Shown piece after piece: positions 1 through 9,447 of a stretch of DNA of 64,000 nucleotides. A program made the position numbers and the translations under genes. The notes beneath the pieces were generated by a model. That model was not told the origin of the DNA. It searched no databases and worked only from the letters and a program-made list of their open reading frames with translations. Source of the stretch: Acinetobacter sp. NIPH 2100 (lineage in GTDB: Bacteria; Pseudomonadota; Gammaproteobacteria; Pseudomonadales; Moraxellaceae); contig NZ_KB850224.1 in the NCBI RefSeq assembly GCF_000369805.1, positions 2,350,262-2,414,261 of the forward strand, in the 5' to 3' direction. How positions within the stretch are numbered: position 1 is the first letter of the stretch; each line of letters begins with the position of its first letter.

Positions 1-47
1 GTCATTTGCCCTTTGACATGCGTTGCATCGGGTTCATCTCTTTTCAT
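1..47 (-). CDS. Possible 5-prime end of a gene running off the left edge
   Basis: On the minus strand an ATG at 47 opens a frame that stays open to the window edge, beginning MKRDEPDATHVKGQM. It would be divergent from the tetR gene at 462, a common arrangement for a TetR regulator and its target. The ribosome-binding sequence in front (AAGAAAG) is weak, and only 15 codons are visible, so no family can be assigned. It may simply be chance. Confidence 0.25.
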   Translation of the reverse strand, partial: MKRDEPDATHVKGQM

Positions 48-461
48 CTTTCTTAGTCATTTGAGAAGTCTGAAAAAATATTCGGGAGATTTTTTTGAAC
101 CTGATCCTGATATGAAATTACTTTAAACCGATCTTATGTTCGGATTCAATTCGGGTAATTTCCAAAGTTTGAATAGATAAATTCTTCATAAAAAGTGGTT
201 CTTATCAATTTTTTAAAACACAAATAAGAACAACTTAATTATATTTTTTACTTTTATTATCATGCATATATTTAAAATTAAAAGACTAATCTCATAAGCC
301 AAAATCAAGATTAATCTTCATGAACTCATTTTTATTACAGAAAAAATATAAATATTAAAATGCATGTAATTTTATTTGTTCGGATTAATTAAGCGACCCT
401 TTCATAGGATTCCAGCACATGTTAATCTGACATTATGTTCGGATTTTAACAATAAAAGCTT
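48..461. promoter_or_regulatory. A+T-rich upstream region of tetR with repeated TTCGGATT sites
   Basis: This 414-base stretch holds no convincing gene. The 13-mer TTATGTTCGGATT occurs exactly twice, at 134-146 and 433-445, with a close copy (TTTGTTCGGATT) ending at 386. The copy next to the gene sits in an imperfect dyad at 421-450: the left arm GTTAATCTGACAT mirrors the right arm ATGTTCGGATTTTAAC. TetR proteins bind such dyads and usually repress themselves and a divergent neighbour, so these are candidate operators for the regulator starting at 462. That link is an inference from position. Confidence 0.45.
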
Positions 462-1079
462 ATGGCGACTCGTAAACCACGTCAATCACGCTCAAAAGTA
501 ACCGTAGATACCATTATCGAAGCTGGTTTCATTGCAGTTGCCAGTAACGGCACCAGTGGCACAACCACACGACATATTGCAGATATTGCGGGTGTCAGTG
601 TTGGCTCTTTATATGAGTATTTTAAAAATAAAGAAGAAATTTATGATGCAATGGCCAGAACTTTTGTCAAAGAAGTATTGGATATGGTCAAGGAACTCAC
701 GCCAATCATCATTGAACAGGAGTTAGAACCTTTATTTGAAATGATTTTCTATACCTTTAGAGATCTACTGACCCGCGATGATGACCGCTATCTCATCTGC
801 CTAAGATATGCGACTGAACTTAAATATGAAAAATATATTGGTCAGATCGAAATGGCACTGATGGAAGTTTTGATGAAATATATGATTCGCCATCCTCGTT
901 ACCTAAAGGTCAATAATCTCAGCGTGACTGCTTATATCAGTATTAATAGCAGTATCTTCAATGTGGCACGTCATTTGATTTTACCCAATCCGCAAATCAG
1001 CTTTGATGAAATGGTCAAAGGTTTAAGCACCATGATTATTAGCTATATCGAAGCAGAATTGGCAAAAGCAGGAAATTAA
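462..1079 (+). CDS. TetR/AcrR family transcriptional regulator
   Basis: A 205-residue one-component repressor of normal TetR length. The N-terminal helix-turn-helix lies at about residues 15-60 (TTRHIADIAGVSVGSLYEYF followed by KNKEEIYDAM), which is the classic TetR DNA-binding signature. The remaining helical part would be the ligand-binding and dimerisation domain, whose ligand cannot be predicted. It is convergent with the dioxygenase at 1109, so its target is more likely itself or a gene left of the window. Repeated TTCGGATT sites lie in its upstream region. Confidence 0.9.
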   Translation: MATRKPRQSRSKVTVDTIIEAGFIAVASNGTSGTTTRHIADIAGVSVGSLYEYFKNKEEIYDAMARTFVKEVLDMVKELTPIIIEQELEPLFEMIFYTFRDLLTRDDDRYLICLRYATELKYEKYIGQIEMALMEVLMKYMIRHPRYLKVNNLSVTAYISINSSIFNVARHLILPNPQISFDEMVKGLSTMIISYIEAELAKAGN

Positions 1080-1098
1080 AAGCCAGCTTCCACTGGCT
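1073..1098 (-). terminator. Probable Rho-independent terminator of the TauD-like gene
   Basis: On the minus strand AGCCAG and CTGGCT form a 6-bp stem (1081-1086 with 1093-1098) with a 6-base loop, followed by TTTAATTT. It lies 11 bases after the dioxygenase stop codon. The stem is short and the T tract is interrupted, so the efficiency is uncertain. It also sits directly behind the convergent tetR gene. Confidence 0.5.
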
Positions 1099-1108
1099 CA
1101 GTTTAACT

Positions 1109-2041
1109 CTAGAATGGTCTTGCACCTGCCAAGCTGACACGTTTCAGCAAACGACGTTGCTCGGCAGGAAAAGCTGTACGTGAATGCAAGGTCAATTGAT
1201 TATCCCAATAGACGATATCTCCAATTTCCCACTGGTGTTCATAACGATATTCAGGCTTGACGATATGCGCTCTTAAGCGTTCGATCAACGCGGCACCCTT
1301 TTGGTCATCATAGCCTACAACTTCAACTTCGGTCTGTGCGTCCAGATAAATACCACGTCGACCACTCTCAGAATGTGTACGAACCAATGGATGTGGAAAT
1401 GCAGCACCTAATATCGGTTGATCAGAAAAGCGATACTTTGGAATCGAGGTTTTATCCTTCAAGCGCAAAAATGGATTATACGTAATCAACTGCAACCCTT
1501 CGATTTCGTCTTTGGTTTCCTGATCTAGGTCTTCATACGCCTGAACAGTGTTATACCAACTGGTTGCACCGCCATCTTTTGGAAGTTCAATTGCATAAAG
1601 CAAAGATCCACTAGAAGGCTGGGGGGTCCAGTGATGGTCACTATGCGGGGTAAGTTCGCCATGACCAGTATAATCCCCCTCTCCAACTGCATTAGATACG
1701 GGTACAATATCAGGCGGTGCGTTGGTATCATTACGCGTTGCCAATACAGGAATATCTGTTGGCGGACGGAAAATCCCACCAAAATAACTCGCAAAGGCTA
1801 GTAAGTCATTGTCTTCCAAGTCTTGTGACTTGAAAACCAGAATTAGATGTTCATGCAATGCCTTTTTCAGCTTGAGGATCACTTCCCCGCTTTGAGGTTT
1901 ACTGGCATCCAAACCTGTCACAATCGCCCCCAATGCGCCTTCGATGGGTGTGATGTGCACGGTATCTAAACTATGCTTCTTGTATTCATGCCAACGCGGT
2001 GCACTCTCGATCGCGGCTGAAAGTTGTGTGAGTACGGTCAT
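1109..2041 (-). CDS. TauD/TfdA family 2-oxoglutarate-dependent dioxygenase
   Basis: A 310-residue Fe(II)/2-oxoglutarate dioxygenase. The iron-binding triad is visible as H133-S-D135 (TPHSDHHW) and a distal histidine near 286 (DNQLTLHSRTAF), followed by arginines (RRLLKRVS) that normally bind the 2-oxoglutarate carboxylate. Family members oxidise the carbon next to a sulfonate or sulfate ester and release sulfite or sulfate, or cleave aryloxy ethers. The neighbouring SsuB-like ATPase, SsuF-like molbindin and sulfonate-type ABC genes favour an organosulfur substrate, for example taurine or an alkyl sulfate. The exact substrate cannot be told from sequence. Confidence 0.85.
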   Translation of the reverse strand: MTVLTQLSAAIESAPRWHEYKKHSLDTVHITPIEGALGAIVTGLDASKPQSGEVILKLKKALHEHLILVFKSQDLEDNDLLAFASYFGGIFRPPTDIPVLATRNDTNAPPDIVPVSNAVGEGDYTGHGELTPHSDHHWTPQPSSGSLLYAIELPKDGGATSWYNTVQAYEDLDQETKDEIEGLQLITYNPFLRLKDKTSIPKYRFSDQPILGAAFPHPLVRTHSESGRRGIYLDAQTEVEVVGYDDQKGAALIERLRAHIVKPEYRYEHQWEIGDIVYWDNQLTLHSRTAFPAEQRRLLKRVSLAGARPF

Positions 2042-2215
2042 TTTCTTTCCTTTAAATCATTCATTATATTTTTTAAAGCATTTAGCTTTATTCACGATTC
2101 CCCAATCACAAAATTAGTGATCTATTTAAATATATGCAAACCGTGAAATATAAGAACCAATATTTTTATATTAATTTATTTATTTTTATGATTATAAAAT
2201 TCAGTTCACTTGGTC

Positions 2216-3040
2216 TTACCAAGCAAACTGAAATTGATTAAAATCTTTAACTGGCGGGATAATTAAATGATCTTCAGTTGCATGACTAAAATCTGTCAAA
2301 ATATCATTTCTAATCGCAGCAAGTCGAACGTCTTCTCGGACACGTGGATGCGGTAAATGAACAGGAACAATTCGTTTAATTCGACCAGGATTAGGTTGCA
2401 TTACCACAACACGATCACCCAGAAAAACGGCTTCCTCGACATCATGGGTCACGATAATCATGGTAATTTTTTCAGTTTGCCAGATCCGTTGTAACTCCTT
2501 TTGTAGATTGGCACGTGTGAGTGCATCCAATGCCCCAAAAGGTTCATCCAACAACAAGATTTTAGGTCGATTAATCAGACTTCTTGCAATCGCAACACGT
2601 TGACTCATCCCCCCTGAAAGCTGTGCTGGGTAAGCATCTTTAAACTTGCTCAAGCCGACCAATTCAATGTGTTCATCAATCAATTGATCCTGTTCAGCAC
2701 GCGCTAATTTACTATTTAATAATGCAACCCGAATGTTATCTTGCACATTCAGCCAAGGAAATAATCGATGATCTTGAAAGACAATACCGCGCTCCAGACT
2801 GGTGCCTTGAATCGGTTGTCCATCGACCAGAATCTTACCTTCAAATTCATCATCCAAACCGACCAGTAAACGTAATAAAGTTGATTTTCCACAACCACTA
2901 CTACCGACAATACTGACAAATTCCCCTGCTTTAATCTCTAAAGAAATATCATCCAATACAGTTAAGGCATGTTCTTGATACTGCCCATATGATTTATTGA
3001 GATGATTAATTTTTACTGAACCCACATTTAATGATGTCAT
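2216..3040 (-). CDS. ABC transporter ATP-binding protein, SsuB/TauB type
   Basis: A 274-residue nucleotide-binding subunit of the nitrate/sulfonate/taurine importer group. Walker A (GSSGCGKST), Q-loop, signature ([15 protein letters not shown]), Walker B (ILLLDEPFGALD) and the H-loop (IIVTHD) are all intact, so it should be an active ATPase at the cytoplasmic membrane. No permease or binding-protein gene is directly attached. It probably energises one of the permeases encoded further right (5824-10287). It follows the SsuF-like molbindin gene by 70 bases on the same strand, which recalls the ssuB-ssuF pairing in Pseudomonas sulfonate operons. Confidence 0.9.
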   Translation of the reverse strand: MTSLNVGSVKINHLNKSYGQYQEHALTVLDDISLEIKAGEFVSIVGSSGCGKSTLLRLLVGLDDEFEGKILVDGQPIQGTSLERGIVFQDHRLFPWLNVQDNIRVALLNSKLARAEQDQLIDEHIELVGLSKFKDAYPAQLSGGMSQRVAIARSLINRPKILLLDEPFGALDALTRANLQKELQRIWQTEKITMIIVTHDVEEAVFLGDRVVVMQPNPGRIKRIVPVHLPHPRVREDVRLAAIRNDILTDFSHATEDHLIIPPVKDFNQFQFAW

Positions 3041-3110
3041 TTTAGCCCCCCTAAAACAGAAATCAAAAATATAATAAAATCAATCTTTACTATATTTTTG
3101 ATATGACGCT

Positions 3111-3326
3111 CTATAGTTTTGCCAAAGCAACTTCTGTAGATTTAATTAAAACAATGACTTCACTACCTAATTCTAAATTTAGGTTTTTCACTGATCGTGT
3201 GGTAATCACCGAAGTAAAAACTCCCGCAGGTGTTTCTACATCTACCTCAGAAACAACACTACCTTCAATAATTTCTTTAACGACACCACGAAACTGGTTA
3301 CGCACATTAATTTGAGGAATACTCAT
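3111..3326 (-). CDS. ssuF: Molbindin-like Mop/TOBE domain protein, SsuF-like
   Basis: A 71-residue protein made of a single Mop (TOBE) domain: a conserved N-terminal segment (RNQFRGVVKEIIEGSVVSEV), then VITTRSVKNLNLELGSEVIVLIKSTEVALAK. Free-standing Mop proteins bind molybdate or related oxyanions as oligomers. SsuF of Pseudomonas putida is a protein of this kind and size in the ssuEADCBF sulfonate operon. Its position next to a SsuB-like ATPase, a TauD-like oxygenase and a sigma54 activator supports the SsuF reading. The biochemical role of SsuF itself is poorly known. The symbol is tentative. Confidence 0.75.
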   Translation of the reverse strand: MSIPQINVRNQFRGVVKEIIEGSVVSEVDVETPAGVFTSVITTRSVKNLNLELGSEVIVLIKSTEVALAKL

Positions 3327-3522
3327 CTTTCACCACTTTAGATCTGTTTATTAAGTTATGTTTAGCTATATTAGAAAATGTACAAATATTTAGAACTATT
3401 ATTTTTGAATATTTTTTGATTAAAAAGTTATATTTATTTTAAATCATTGATTATTATTTTTTCAGCAAAGTGATTTTCAACCAATAAAAAGGTAAACACT
3501 GTCACCTGATTATTGATTTCAA

Positions 3523-4650
3523 TTAACCCAATAATTCTTCCAACATAATATTGACCACTTTATCGTTTCCCACTAAGCCATATTTGACCAATCTTGCACG
3601 CACGATGTTCCGACTAATTCCTAACAGCTTAGCTGTTTGGACCTGATTGCGATGGCAATATTCATAAGCGATCCGAACCGTTGCTTCTTCAATCAAGCGA
3701 TCTAGATTTTCATTTTTCAAGGCATGCGATGATTCAAATAAATTCAGAAGCGCATGCTGCAACATTTGTTTAGGCAATAAATCTGTTCTTGGAATGGTGT
3801 GTGTGCTCTTCTCCAAATCAGAAATCTGTCGCAAATTCAAGCTACTGGATAAAGATGCAAAGCAAAAGTCAGTCGGCTGAATTTGATGATTCTTGCAGAC
3901 CAGTAAGGCATGGTGAATGGCATTTTCCAGTTCACGAATATTACCGGGATAGCCATAGGTCAAGAGTTTCTGGACAGCACTTGGACTCAGTGTCGCTATT
4001 GGATAGCCCAAACGTTTGCAATATTGGGCAATAAAAAAATGAGCCAATGGCAAAATATCGCCAGGCCGTTCTGCCAAAGGTGAAACTTTAAGCAGTGCCA
4101 CATTCAGCCGATAAAATAAATCTTCTCTAAACTTACCTGCTTGAACGGCCTCATCTAAATGGACATTGGTAGCCGCAATCACACGGACATTCAACTTAAT
4201 TGGCTTGAGTGATCCGACTCGAACAATTTCACGCTCTTGCAGAACCCGTAATAATTTCACCTGCATCGCTGGAGATAAATCACCGACTTCATCTAAGAAC
4301 AACGTGCCATGATTGGCCGCTTCAAACCAACCCGCCTTGCTATTGATTGCGCCTGTAAATGCGCCTTTTTCATGTCCAAATAACTCACTTTCAGCCAATG
4401 ATTCTGTAAAGGCGCCACAATTTACTGCCACAAAAGGACCACGACTACGCTGGCTCATCATATGTACCTGACGTGCAACCAGTTCTTTACCCGTCCCAGT
4501 ATTGCCAATAATCAGGACACTCGCCTCACTGGGTGCAATCTGTTCGATGCGATCCAGCAAATCTCTTGATTTTTGATCTTCAAAAACCATAGCTGTCGCC
4601 CGCTCAGTTCGCGTTAAAGTCTGATTTTGTGGATAAGTAATGAATGACAT
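3523..4650 (-). CDS. Sigma54-dependent enhancer-binding activator without sensory domain, SfnR-like
   Basis: A 375-residue activator of RNA polymerase sigma54. The AAA+ domain begins almost at the N terminus: Walker A GNTGTGKE at 49-56, the sigma54-contacting GAFTGA loop at 96-101, Walker B TLFLDE at 116-121. A Fis-type helix-turn-helix ends the protein (TAKLLGISRNIVRARLVKYG). There is no GAF, PAS or receiver domain, as in SfnR, which controls sulfone and other organosulfur genes in Pseudomonas. Its level or a partner protein would therefore have to carry the signal. It sits inside the sulfur-type locus, and two sigma54-type promoters nearby (14414-14431 and 17221-17235) are its likely targets. 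The residues of the ATPase motifs look complete. Confidence 0.9.
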   Translation of the reverse strand: MSFITYPQNQTLTRTERATAMVFEDQKSRDLLDRIEQIAPSEASVLIIGNTGTGKELVARQVHMMSQRSRGPFVAVNCGAFTESLAESELFGHEKGAFTGAINSKAGWFEAANHGTLFLDEVGDLSPAMQVKLLRVLQEREIVRVGSLKPIKLNVRVIAATNVHLDEAVQAGKFREDLFYRLNVALLKVSPLAERPGDILPLAHFFIAQYCKRLGYPIATLSPSAVQKLLTYGYPGNIRELENAIHHALLVCKNHQIQPTDFCFASLSSSLNLRQISDLEKSTHTIPRTDLLPKQMLQHALLNLFESSHALKNENLDRLIEEATVRIAYEYCHRNQVQTAKLLGISRNIVRARLVKYGLVGNDKVVNIMLEELLG

Positions 4651-4784
4651 GCATTTACTTCCCTATTGTTCTAAAAGAGAAGTTATCTTGCATGACTATT
4701 TGTTTAAATAGAAATCAATAATTCACCTTTGTTATTTCCATTTATTAAAATAGAAATAGACTCCAATTAAACTACAAGGATGAT

Positions 4785-5807
4785 TTAATTTGGGCTATAT
4801 GCATTATATTGATTGCTATATATCTTTTTATAATCAATCTGATTTTGTTTTAACTGTCCTTCAGAGATTAAATTATCGACCCATATAGTAAAATCATCAT
4901 TTTTAAATTTCCCTGCGTTACTAGCAATTCCCCACTGTGTCCAATATTTTAACATAGCACTATTTTCAGGTCGTTTACGTTTCTCCAAAATGTGTTCAAA
5001 ACGCGCAATCGCCTGATCTCTCGGTTGTTGTCTAGACCATTCAATTGCTTTGGCAATGCCCGTTACCACTTTACGGGTAGTATTTGGATGTTCAGCAATA
5101 TAGCGATTTGCCATAACATAAGTTCCAGTCGTCAGATCGCCGACCAGATCATAATCCCGATAAAGACGACGTACACCGCCCCGCTCAATTGATGGTCCTG
5201 TCAAAGGCGCTAAATCCACATGACCATTTCTTAGGGCTTGCTCTGAAGAACCTGGTGGCAAGACCACAAGCGTTACCTGATTGATTTCTTCAGGGCTAAG
5301 TCCTCCTTTTTTTAAATAGGTTTTGAGCATATATTCCACTTGTGCGCCCAGAATATTGGTTCCGACTTTTTTACCGATTAAGTCTCTGGCTGAATGAATT
5401 GGGCTATTTTCCAGTACATAATAACCAGCAAAAGGATCATCAAAAGTACCATAGGCAGCAATAACGACGGTTCCCGGTACACCACTGGCCACCATTTTAA
5501 CGGCTGAGCCCGCAAAACTTGGACTGCTTATATCACTATCACCTGACAAAGCCGATTGAATGCCCTGAGGTCCTCCTGTAGAAACACCCTGATAGCTTAA
5601 TTTGATTGGTGCGAGATAACCTAAATCCTCAGCCAATTCCAATGGTGTAACCACGCCTGGTGAACCTAAATATTTAAATTCTAAAGATTCGAGTCCATCG
5701 ACTGTGGTCAATTTCGATGCTGGTTTTGTACATCCCAACAAAATAAGCGATAATGTCAGCATACAACTGAAATCAAATAGATGCTTTCCCCAGCCTTGCT
5801 TAAACAT
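4785..5807 (-). CDS. ABC transporter substrate-binding lipoprotein, SsuA/NitT-TauT type
   Basis: A 340-residue periplasmic binding protein anchored as a lipoprotein: a hydrophobic signal is followed by the lipobox LLGC with C26. The body has the NMT1/SsuA-like type 2 binding-protein fold (ELAEDLGYL, then [31 protein letters not shown]). It is a clear paralogue of the lipoprotein at 7550-8635, sharing long identical stretches such as [12 protein letters not shown]. It is the last gene of the porin-led operon and follows its permease by 16 bases. An AGGAG ribosome site sits 8 bases before the ATG. The substrate is unknown; an alkyl sulfonate or sulfate ester fits the context. Confidence 0.88.
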   Translation of the reverse strand: MFKQGWGKHLFDFSCMLTLSLILLGCTKPASKLTTVDGLESLEFKYLGSPGVVTPLELAEDLGYLAPIKLSYQGVSTGGPQGIQSALSGDSDISSPSFAGSAVKMVASGVPGTVVIAAYGTFDDPFAGYYVLENSPIHSARDLIGKKVGTNILGAQVEYMLKTYLKKGGLSPEEINQVTLVVLPPGSSEQALRNGHVDLAPLTGPSIERGGVRRLYRDYDLVGDLTTGTYVMANRYIAEHPNTTRKVVTGIAKAIEWSRQQPRDQAIARFEHILEKRKRPENSAMLKYWTQWGIASNAGKFKNDDFTIWVDNLISEGQLKQNQIDYKKIYSNQYNAYSPN

Positions 5808-5823
5808 GTCGATGTGCTCCTAA

Positions 5824-6681
5824 CTACCTTTCAATTTTCCACGCGGTCAAACGCTTTTCGATCGCAAGCAGACTGTAATTAAACAATAGACCAATCGTGG
5901 TAATACTAATGATGCCAAAGAACATTTCGGGAATCTGAAAGTTATATTGCGCATAATTAATCAGATACCCCAAACCGGCTTTCGCCCCAACCATTTCTGC
6001 GGCAATCAACATTAACACTGAGAATGAACCCGCCAAGCGTACACCCACGAAAATCGTTGGAATCGCCGCAGGTAAAATCACTTTCCGGAACAACTGAATA
6101 GAGCTCAGTCCCATGGTTCTTGCTGACTTGATCAACAATGGATCAACATTACGGACACCGCTGATGGTATTCAGCAAGATGGGCCAAGTGCAGGCATAAG
6201 TGACCAATGCAATTTTCGAACTTTCACCAATCCCAAGAAAAAGAATAAACACGGGCAATAAAGCTAATGCAGCCGTGTTGCGGAACACTTCTAATAAAGG
6301 ACTCAGAAATTCGGAAAAGCGTGTGTACCAACCAATCGCCAAACCTAAAGGAATGGCAATAATGATCGCAAAAATAAAGCCACTGAGTGAACGAATCAAA
6401 CTGGCTTGCAAATGTGTTAATAATTGACCATTTTGAATCAAGCCCCAACCACTCACTAAAACGGTAGAAAATGCTGGCAAGAAAGCGGAATCGACCAAAC
6501 CAATCCGCGGTACGATTTCCCAGATGGCTAAAAAGAGTAAAATCGCGGCTGATCGTTTAAAACTTGTGGAAAGCCAGCTTAGATTGAGATCGGACCTAAA
6601 GGAACTCACCTTTGGCGGAGAAGAAATTGAACTGGACTGAATTGTTTTTGGAAACGTTAATGTCTCTTTTGTACTCGACAT
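5824..6681 (-). CDS. ABC transporter permease, SsuC/TauC type
   Basis: An inner-membrane permease of 285 residues with about six transmembrane segments and the EAA-type loop (SARTMGLSSIQLFRKVILPAAIP) that docks the ATPase. The ATG at 6681 is preferred because GAGG stands 6 bases before it; a GTG two codons upstream is less well placed. It lies between the ATPase gene (35-base gap) and a binding lipoprotein (16-base gap), so 4785-7553 contains a full transporter set: ATPase, permease and binding protein. An extended hydrophilic N-terminal tail of about 40 residues precedes the first membrane segment. Confidence 0.88.
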   Translation of the reverse strand: MSSTKETLTFPKTIQSSSISSPPKVSSFRSDLNLSWLSTSFKRSAAILLFLAIWEIVPRIGLVDSAFLPAFSTVLVSGWGLIQNGQLLTHLQASLIRSLSGFIFAIIIAIPLGLAIGWYTRFSEFLSPLLEVFRNTAALALLPVFILFLGIGESSKIALVTYACTWPILLNTISGVRNVDPLLIKSARTMGLSSIQLFRKVILPAAIPTIFVGVRLAGSFSVLMLIAAEMVGAKAGLGYLINYAQYNFQIPEMFFGIISITTIGLLFNYSLLAIEKRLTAWKIER

Positions 6682-6722
6682 AATCACCTCTACTTCTTGT
6701 TAATCTTTAAAATACATTGTGC

Positions 6723-7553
6723 TTAAGCAACCAACTGCTTCTGTTTTTCCTGCTCTTGGGCTTTTAATACTTCTTCACGTAATAAGCTCCAGATCTGATG
6801 GCGCAGTTGGCTGAACTCTGGGCTGGAACGTACATCCTTCTGATCGCTTCGTAGCTCAACAGGGACTTCAATCACCTGCTTGATTCGCCCAGGACGTGAG
6901 GTCATGATGGCAATGCGCTGCCCCAAATAAATGGCTTCATCAATACTATGCGTGATAAAAATGATGGTCTTCTGAGTCTGTTGCCAGATTTTGACCAATT
7001 CAGCCTGTAAGGTTTCACGGGTCTGCGCATCGAGTGCGGCAAAAGGTTCATCCATCAATAGAATGTCTGGGTCATAAGCTAGACTCCGTGCAATTGCGAC
7101 CCGCTGCTTCATGCCACCTGAAAGTTCATTGGGATAATGATGTTCAAACTCCGCAAGCCCCACTAAATTTAGGAAATACTTTGCCGTTTGATAACGCTGT
7201 TGTTTATCAACGCCTTTTGCATCCAAGCCAAACTCAATATTTTCTAGAGCCGTTAACCACGGAAATAAAGCGTATTGCTGAAAGACGATACCGCGATCTA
7301 AACCAGGTTTCTTAATGGCCTGCCCATCAATGGTGATTTGACCTGAACTTGGTGTCGTTAAACCAGCCAAAAGATCGAGCAAGGTTGATTTTCCACAGCC
7401 ACTGGGACCAACAATGGCAACAAATTCACCTGCCTTAACATCTAAAGATAAATTTTCGACTGCCACAAAATCTTCGGCCTGAACTTTTGCACCTTTGACT
7501 TTTTTGGCAGCAAAAGACTTATAAACATTTTCAATTTTTAATTTTGTGCTCAT
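6723..7553 (-). CDS. ABC transporter ATP-binding protein, SsuB/TauB type
   Basis: A 276-residue ATPase subunit with intact Walker A (GPSGCGKST), signature ([15 protein letters not shown]), Walker B ([12 protein letters not shown]) and H-loop (FITHS). Its start codon overlaps the stop region of the binding-lipoprotein gene by 4 bases, which indicates translational coupling. It is the only ATPase inside the nine-gene operon although the operon encodes three permeases. It may therefore serve more than one permease, or share that task with the ATPase at 2216. A short lysine- and glutamine-rich tail ends the protein. Confidence 0.9.
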   Translation of the reverse strand: MSTKLKIENVYKSFAAKKVKGAKVQAEDFVAVENLSLDVKAGEFVAIVGPSGCGKSTLLDLLAGLTTPSSGQITIDGQAIKKPGLDRGIVFQQYALFPWLTALENIEFGLDAKGVDKQQRYQTAKYFLNLVGLAEFEHHYPNELSGGMKQRVAIARSLAYDPDILLMDEPFAALDAQTRETLQAELVKIWQQTQKTIIFITHSIDEAIYLGQRIAIMTSRPGRIKQVIEVPVELRSDQKDVRSSPEFSQLRHQIWSLLREEVLKAQEQEKQKQLVA

Positions 7554-8635
7554 TGCTTCTGCTCCTTACTGTGCTGTTCGTCAGCTACATTTTTATTTTC
7601 ACTTACGTAGGGATTAAATTGATTGGTAAATAAAGCATCTGCCTTAACCTGATTGGGTTTGAACTCACCACGTTTTTCAAATAGGTCAATCCAGCGTTGA
7701 TATTGTGCTGCATTTAACAACCCACCTTGGCTGACTACCCCATAGCTGCGCCAGTACTGCATCAGCACATCGCTTTCATTACGTTTTCTCTTTTCAATGA
7801 TGCTTTTAAAACGGACTAGCACTTGTTCTCGTGGCGTTTGCTTGGTCCATTCCACGGCTTTGGCAACACCTGTGACATATTGCTTGACCACTTCCGGATG
7901 CTGTTGGATGAATTTTTCAGTAAAGACATAACTACCCGCGGTAAAACTGCCATACAGATCCGTGTCTGAGACCAATTTTCTTAAACCGCCACGTTCCAAG
8001 GCCTTATCTTGAAAAATAGAAACCAACGCTGCGGCATCCACTTGTCCTGCACGTAAGGCTTGTTCTGTGTTGGTGGGCGGCAATACCACAAATTCCACTT
8101 GATTGATTTCGTCATTGCTTAAACCTTGACGTGCCAAATAGTCTTTCAAGACAAATTCGTAATGTGCACCCAATGTGTTTACAGCCACTTTTTTGCCGAT
8201 CAAATCACGTGCTGAATGAATCTGACTATTATTCGGAACGTAATAACCGACCCAACTTTTATCATCACTGCCATAAGAGGCAACCACGGCCTTGATCTTA
8301 ATCCCTGCTGCTGCAAGCTTGATGATTGCGCCATCAAAAGCCGTTGCAACATCCACATCGCCCGTCGTGAGTGCTTGTAAGTCCTGAGGGCCACCTTGCA
8401 CACTGCCAACATATTTCAGCTTTAAGTCACCTAAATAACCCAAGTCTTCAGCCAGTTCTGGTAATGAAACCACACTGGTTAAAGATTGATAACGAAGCTC
8501 ATGTACCTGATTGGGTGGAATATCTGATTGTTTACTACATGCAATGAGACTGATTGCCATTAAACTCAATACGCTAATCTGCCCAAGCGATTTAAAATGC
8601 CGTTTGAAAAACTGCCGAAAATTCTGTTGTTTCAT
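7550..8635 (-). CDS. ABC transporter substrate-binding lipoprotein, SsuA/NitT-TauT type
   Basis: A 361-residue periplasmic binding lipoprotein; the lipobox SLIAC places the lipidated cysteine at about residue 33. The fold is that of SsuA/TauA-like proteins ([58 protein letters not shown]). It is a paralogue of the product of 4785-5807, so the operon carries two related but diverged receptors. AGGAG lies 8 bases before its ATG. It is separated by 12 bases from the permease upstream and overlaps the ATPase downstream. The tail is charged and glutamine/lysine rich ([10 protein letters not shown]). Confidence 0.88.
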   Translation of the reverse strand: MKQQNFRQFFKRHFKSLGQISVLSLMAISLIACSKQSDIPPNQVHELRYQSLTSVVSLPELAEDLGYLGDLKLKYVGSVQGGPQDLQALTTGDVDVATAFDGAIIKLAAAGIKIKAVVASYGSDDKSWVGYYVPNNSQIHSARDLIGKKVAVNTLGAHYEFVLKDYLARQGLSNDEINQVEFVVLPPTNTEQALRAGQVDAAALVSIFQDKALERGGLRKLVSDTDLYGSFTAGSYVFTEKFIQQHPEVVKQYVTGVAKAVEWTKQTPREQVLVRFKSIIEKRKRNESDVLMQYWRSYGVVSQGGLLNAAQYQRWIDLFEKRGEFKPNQVKADALFTNQFNPYVSENKNVADEQHSKEQKQ

Positions 8636-8647
8636 TTTATTATTCTC

Positions 8648-9436
8648 CTAACGTCGCCAAACCAAAATACGACGCTCAGTTAAGTTGGCTAAGCTATTCC
8701 ACGCCACACCGATAAAACCAATCACGATTAAACCAAATACAATCAGACCAACATCTAAAGTGGCCCGTCCACGAATCACGATATTGCCCAGCCCGACACC
8801 ATAATTTGCCAACAAAAACTCTGCCCCGATGGTCGCTACCCAAGCGAAAATCAAACCGAGTTGTAAGCCCAAAAAGATTTGGCTGGCTGCCGCAGGTAAA
8901 ATCAGTTTGCTCAAGGTCTGCCAAGCATTGAATTGATAGACTTTGGCAACTTCGTATTGATGCAGTGGAATTTGTCTGACCCCATCTATGGTATGTAAGG
9001 CCACGGGATAAAAAACTGAGAACACAATGAATAAAATTTTCGCGCTATTGCCATAATCCAAAAAGGTGGTGATTAACGGTAACCATGCAAACAAAGAAAT
9101 CTGTCGCAATACATTAAAGCTAGGCAAAAATAAATAATTGGCCCAACGTGAAACGCCAACGACAATGCCAAAAATAACGGCCAGAATGCTACCTATGACA
9201 AAACCAGTCAGATCACGGAACAGGCTCGCGCCTAAACCTGTCCAAAACTCTTGCTGCTGAAATTGATGAATTGCAATCTGCACCACCTCAAATGGTGCTG
9301 GAATGAGTTTAGGATTGATCCAATTCAACTTGGATGCGATCGCCCACAACACAATGAAAACAATTGGGATGACCAAACCATAAACGTTTAAATAATTGAA
9401 ATTAAATTTTGTTTTGGATGTAGACGTAATAGACAT
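8648..9436 (-). CDS. ABC transporter permease, SsuC/TauC type (second permease)
   Basis: A 262-residue inner-membrane permease with the EAA-type loop (VYQFNAWQTLSKLILPAAASQIF). The start at 9436 is chosen because AAGGGG stands 8 bases before it, and because the longer reading from 9469 would run into the preceding gene. With this start the gap to the other permease is 11 bases. Two different permeases in tandem are unusual for this importer class, which normally uses a homodimer. They may form a heterodimer or belong to two alternative complexes. Confidence 0.87.
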   Translation of the reverse strand: MSITSTSKTKFNFNYLNVYGLVIPIVFIVLWAIASKLNWINPKLIPAPFEVVQIAIHQFQQQEFWTGLGASLFRDLTGFVIGSILAVIFGIVVGVSRWANYLFLPSFNVLRQISLFAWLPLITTFLDYGNSAKILFIVFSVFYPVALHTIDGVRQIPLHQYEVAKVYQFNAWQTLSKLILPAAASQIFLGLQLGLIFAWVATIGAEFLLANYGVGLGNIVIRGRATLDVGLIVFGLIVIGFIGVAWNSLANLTERRILVWRR

Positions 9437-9447
9437 ATTCAATCCCC

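Noticed and set aside
1..126. Plus-strand frame 1 open from the left edge to a TAA at 124-126.
   Set aside because: Only 41 codons with no recognisable protein pattern; it runs into an A+T-rich non-coding region and is likely open by chance.
4696..4711. CTATTT-gttt-AAATAG upstream of the sigma54 activator as a terminator or operator.
   Set aside because: The stem is entirely A-T apart from the end pairs, and no T tract follows; in this A+T-rich region it may be chance.
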